Shown: positions 5,875 through 7,238 of the stretch, one piece after another
How the letters are laid out: every line of letters begins with the position of its first letter
Numbering within the stretch: the stretch's first letter is position 1
NCBI GenBank assembly: GCA_023511325.1
Contig: JAIMBU010000117.1
Location: forward strand, 1-7,238
From: Gorillibacterium sp.
GTDB lineage: Bacteria; Bacillota; Bacilli; Paenibacillales; NBRC-103111
Direction: 5' to 3'
Length of the DNA stretch: 7,238 bases
Translations under genes and position numbers: made by a program
The notes under the pieces: model-generated
Databases searched by the model: none
The model's input: only the letters and a program-made list of their open reading frames with translations
Told to the model about the DNA's origin: nothing

Positions 5875-6017
5875 GTGAAATCCGCTCCGGTAGTCGGCCC
5901 CTCATAGCTAAAGATTCGCTCCAATAATTAGTCAGGTTTTTTTCACAGCTTTACTTCAATAGCTATTTGTTGGCAGTGCAGCCAAGGAGTTGCAAAGGCA
6001 ATGCTATTCGTGACGAC

Positions 6018-6830
6018 CTACGGTATTTGCTTCTTGGCAAGCGCTAGGGTATCACTTATTTTGACCTCCAGATTATATTGGAGTTGTAGATTATCTGCCT
6101 GATTACGAGAAAGTGTGATTAGTGTTGACAGCGTGCTTGCAGCGGCTTGCGCCTCATTCTTCTTAACTGCCGCTTTAAAGGTATTCCACACGGCAGAATA
6201 ACTGGTTCTGATCGAAGTAGCAGCACTGCGCACGGCTTTGATCTTAACCTTATGTGTATCGATATCAGACAGGGTGGCCCGAACTTTTTTAGCTGTCTGG
6301 GTTACCTTGTCTTTAGCTGCTTTCAGGGCAGCATCTTTGGCTTTAATATCCTCACGTGCCAGCTGCACAGGGATTTTCATCAGGCCTGCTTGCTTTCTCA
6401 ATGCAGATGCTATTTTTTTGCCGCCAAGGGATGAGGCAGTTTCAGCTTGGTTGTTAAGCGATTGATACAGGTCAAGCAGTGGTTTATGTCGCTTGCGGGC
6501 TTGCTCTGCTTCAAGCTTTAAGCGTTCGATTCTGGGGGCATCAATCAGCTTGATTTGTTGACGCAGCCCGACCAAAAGTTCTTCGTTTTTGTATTGAAGT
6601 GTTTTCGTAGTTGTCTCCAAGCTCTGGCCACGGTTCTGCAAGGCCATAAGGTCGTTATATTGACCTGTTATTTTTAACCTAAGTGTTGAATCGGCACCTA
6701 TGACTAATCGCTCGAAAGTAGGCTTAAATGTAACAGCTGTTTCCGTGGTAGCTGCAAATAAAGAACCTGGCATCACCAAAAGCATAAAAACGACAACTAC
6801 GAGAGCACACAAACGTTTACTGATATTCAC
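6018..6830 (-). CDS. Secreted alpha-helical (coiled-coil-like) protein of unknown function
   Basis: The product has 270 residues. Residues 1-26 are a clear Sec signal peptide: basic MNISKR, a hydrophobic core CALVVVVFMLLVM and PGSLFA before ATTETA, with no lipobox cysteine, so it should be released or wall-associated. The mature part is almost all predicted helix, rich in Lys, Ala, Gln and Leu. Heptad-like stretches cover about 55-130 (ERLKLEAEQARKRHKPLLDLYQSL) and 150-265 (KAKDAALKAAKDKVTQTAKK). It has no cysteine after the signal peptide, no catalytic motif and no membrane segment. The start is GTG6830, with AAGGGGG seven bases upstream. I do not recognise a named family. A surface, wall or stress-related structural role is only a guess. 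The gene stands alone, downstream of a terminator-bearing leader that may control its expression. The reverse frames over this gene are shadows. Confidence 0.82.
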   Translation of the reverse strand: MNISKRLCALVVVVFMLLVMPGSLFAATTETAVTFKPTFERLVIGADSTLRLKITGQYNDLMALQNRGQSLETTTKTLQYKNEELLVGLRQQIKLIDAPRIERLKLEAEQARKRHKPLLDLYQSLNNQAETASSLGGKKIASALRKQAGLMKIPVQLAREDIKAKDAALKAAKDKVTQTAKKVRATLSDIDTHKVKIKAVRSAATSIRTSYSAVWNTFKAAVKKNEAQAAASTLSTLITLSRNQADNLQLQYNLEVKISDTLALAKKQIP

Positions 6831-6837
6831 AACAAAA

Positions 6838-6844
6838 CCCCCTT
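6838..6844 (-). promoter_or_regulatory. Ribosome binding site for the GTG start of the secreted helical protein
   Basis: AAGGGGG on the minus strand (6844-6838) with a 7-base spacer to GTG at 6830-6828. It fixes the start, and the signal peptide begins directly at this codon. Confidence 0.75.
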
Positions 6845-6942
6845 GTAGAATTTAGACTTGATAGATGAAAACGGTCTGCAAGCTTGATCTGCATGGCTCC
6901 ACATTGAAGTGACTACACGCAGCAGTACGTGTGAGAGAACAT

Positions 6943-6992
6943 AAAAAAGCACCAGCAAGAGAGGCGGCTTAAGCCTCTGCTTACGGGTGCTT
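6943..6992 (-). terminator. Intrinsic terminator placed upstream of the secreted-protein gene (attenuator-like)
   Basis: On the minus strand AAGCACC (6992-6986) pairs with GGTGCTT (6953-6947). Inside, AGAGGC/GCCTCT (6978-6973 with 6965-6960), extended by AAG/CTT with one bulged base, forms the upper stem. The 3' arm runs straight into T6 (6948-6943). No gene ends just before it on this strand: the promoter at 7113-7085 lies only about 90 bases ahead. It therefore ends either a short RNA or a regulated leader. The gene start follows 112 bases later; a small ACACG/CGTGT hairpin (6915-6932) lies between. Confidence 0.85.
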
Positions 6993-7080
6993 CCAACGTA
7001 AGAGTTTGAATTTTAGATGAATTCATCTTCGCTCTACTTCATAGATTCTGCTAGAGGAAAGAGATTCAATCGTCCTTGGC
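6943..7080 (-). promoter_or_regulatory. Structured leader of about 138 nt: riboswitch/attenuator candidate or small RNA
   Basis: Transcription predicted to begin near 7080 gives a segment that can fold as a junction. A closing stem TTGAAT/ATTCAA (7069-7064 with 7011-7006) has outer pairs CCAA/TTGG (7079-7076 with 6996-6993). It encloses a hairpin CTCTA/TAGAG (7056-7052 with 7036-7032) and a perfect 14-bp palindrome AGATGAATTCATCT (7028-7015). The terminator follows directly. CCTCT in the first hairpin (7057-7053) could instead pair with AGAGG in the terminator's 5' arm, a possible antiterminator contact. I compared it by eye with the signatures I remember for T-box, SAM, lysine, purine, c-di-GMP, c-di-AMP, THF, fluoride and guanidine RNAs and saw no match. 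Confidence 0.45.
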
Positions 7081-7084
7081 GTTA

Positions 7085-7113
7085 AATATAATCTAAACTC
7101 TGGGACGTGTCAA
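7085..7113 (-). promoter_or_regulatory. Near-consensus sigma-A promoter driving the leader
   Basis: On the minus strand a perfect TTGACA (7113-7108) and TATATT (7090-7085, 5 of 6) are separated by exactly 17 bases. The expected start is near 7080-7078 (GCC). This is the best promoter in the window, and no comparable one is seen between the terminator and the GTG start at 6830. Confidence 0.8.
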
Positions 7114-7238
7114 TCCTCCGTTTTGACTTGTAAATTTGTCGAATTTCTGCCTATTTGGGTTTCATGTCATGTTTTCTAACAATAATTTAAAAATTTGATT
7201 GTTGTTCTAAACTTTTCTTGATATTATCACTATAATGA
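7114..7238. other. AT-rich non-coding end of the window
   Basis: No open frame with a ribosome binding site is visible. It is upstream DNA of the minus-strand promoter. A TATAAT on + (7231-7236) may belong to a gene beyond the edge, but I see no -35 at a proper distance. Confidence 0.4.

Noticed and set aside
5937..5943. T7 run after the AraC gene as a terminator
   Set aside because: The only upstream pairing I find is CTAA/TTAG, too weak and AT-rich for an intrinsic terminator.
6866..6880. CcpA (cre) site-like TGAAAACGGTCTGCA upstream of the secreted protein
   Set aside because: The spacing between the CG centre and the final CA is one base too long for the cre consensus.
6913..7026. 37-codon open frame (MNSSKIQTLTLEAP...) in the minus-strand leader
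   Set aside because: No good ribosome binding site; it runs through the palindrome and the terminator, so it is more likely chance than a leader peptide.

Overview
The window looks like a chromosomal piece of a Paenibacillus-like Firmicute. The reasons are strong AGGAGG-type ribosome binding sites, use of TTG and GTG starts, sigma-A type promoters, a Bacillus-type alpha-amylase, an AraC regulator paired with a glycoside-hydrolase-like gene, and intergenic DNA full of small degenerate repeats. The genus is an inference from style, not a database result.

Layout. Positions 2-109 are the last 35 codons of an unidentified + strand gene, closed by a clean intrinsic terminator (131-155). A cytoplasmic GH13 alpha-amylase follows on + (202-1671). 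From 1672 to 3060 there is about 1.4 kb without a credible gene, between the convergent 3' ends of the amylase and the next gene. It is packed with at least five separate repeat or hairpin families. Two of these arrays begin inside the last codons of the flanking genes, so that each stop codon sits in a repeat unit. On the minus strand, 4779-3061 encodes a 572-residue TIM-barrel glycoside-hydrolase-like protein read from a TTG start. It is divergent from an AraC-family regulator (4984-5874, +), and the shared 204-bp region holds a minus-strand promoter, short TTATAG repeats and a strong inverted repeat next to the hydrolase-like gene's ribosome binding site. The last gene (6830-6018, minus) encodes a small secreted, lysine- and alanine-rich helical protein. 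It lies behind a long leader with a near-consensus promoter (7113-7085), a folded segment and a textbook intrinsic terminator (6992-6943) placed before the gene, which is the arrangement of an attenuator or riboswitch.

How the genes fit. The AraC protein (cupin-like sensor plus two HTH motifs) is the likely local regulator of the divergent hydrolase-like gene, forming a small sugar-responsive pair. The alpha-amylase has no signal peptide, so it should act on internal or imported maltodextrin/glycogen-type glucans. No transporter is visible. The secreted helical protein has no evident link to sugar use.

Most worth a second look: the structured terminator-bearing leader at 6943-7080, the stop-codon-embedded repeat arrays, and the uncharacterised hydrolase-like/AraC pair.
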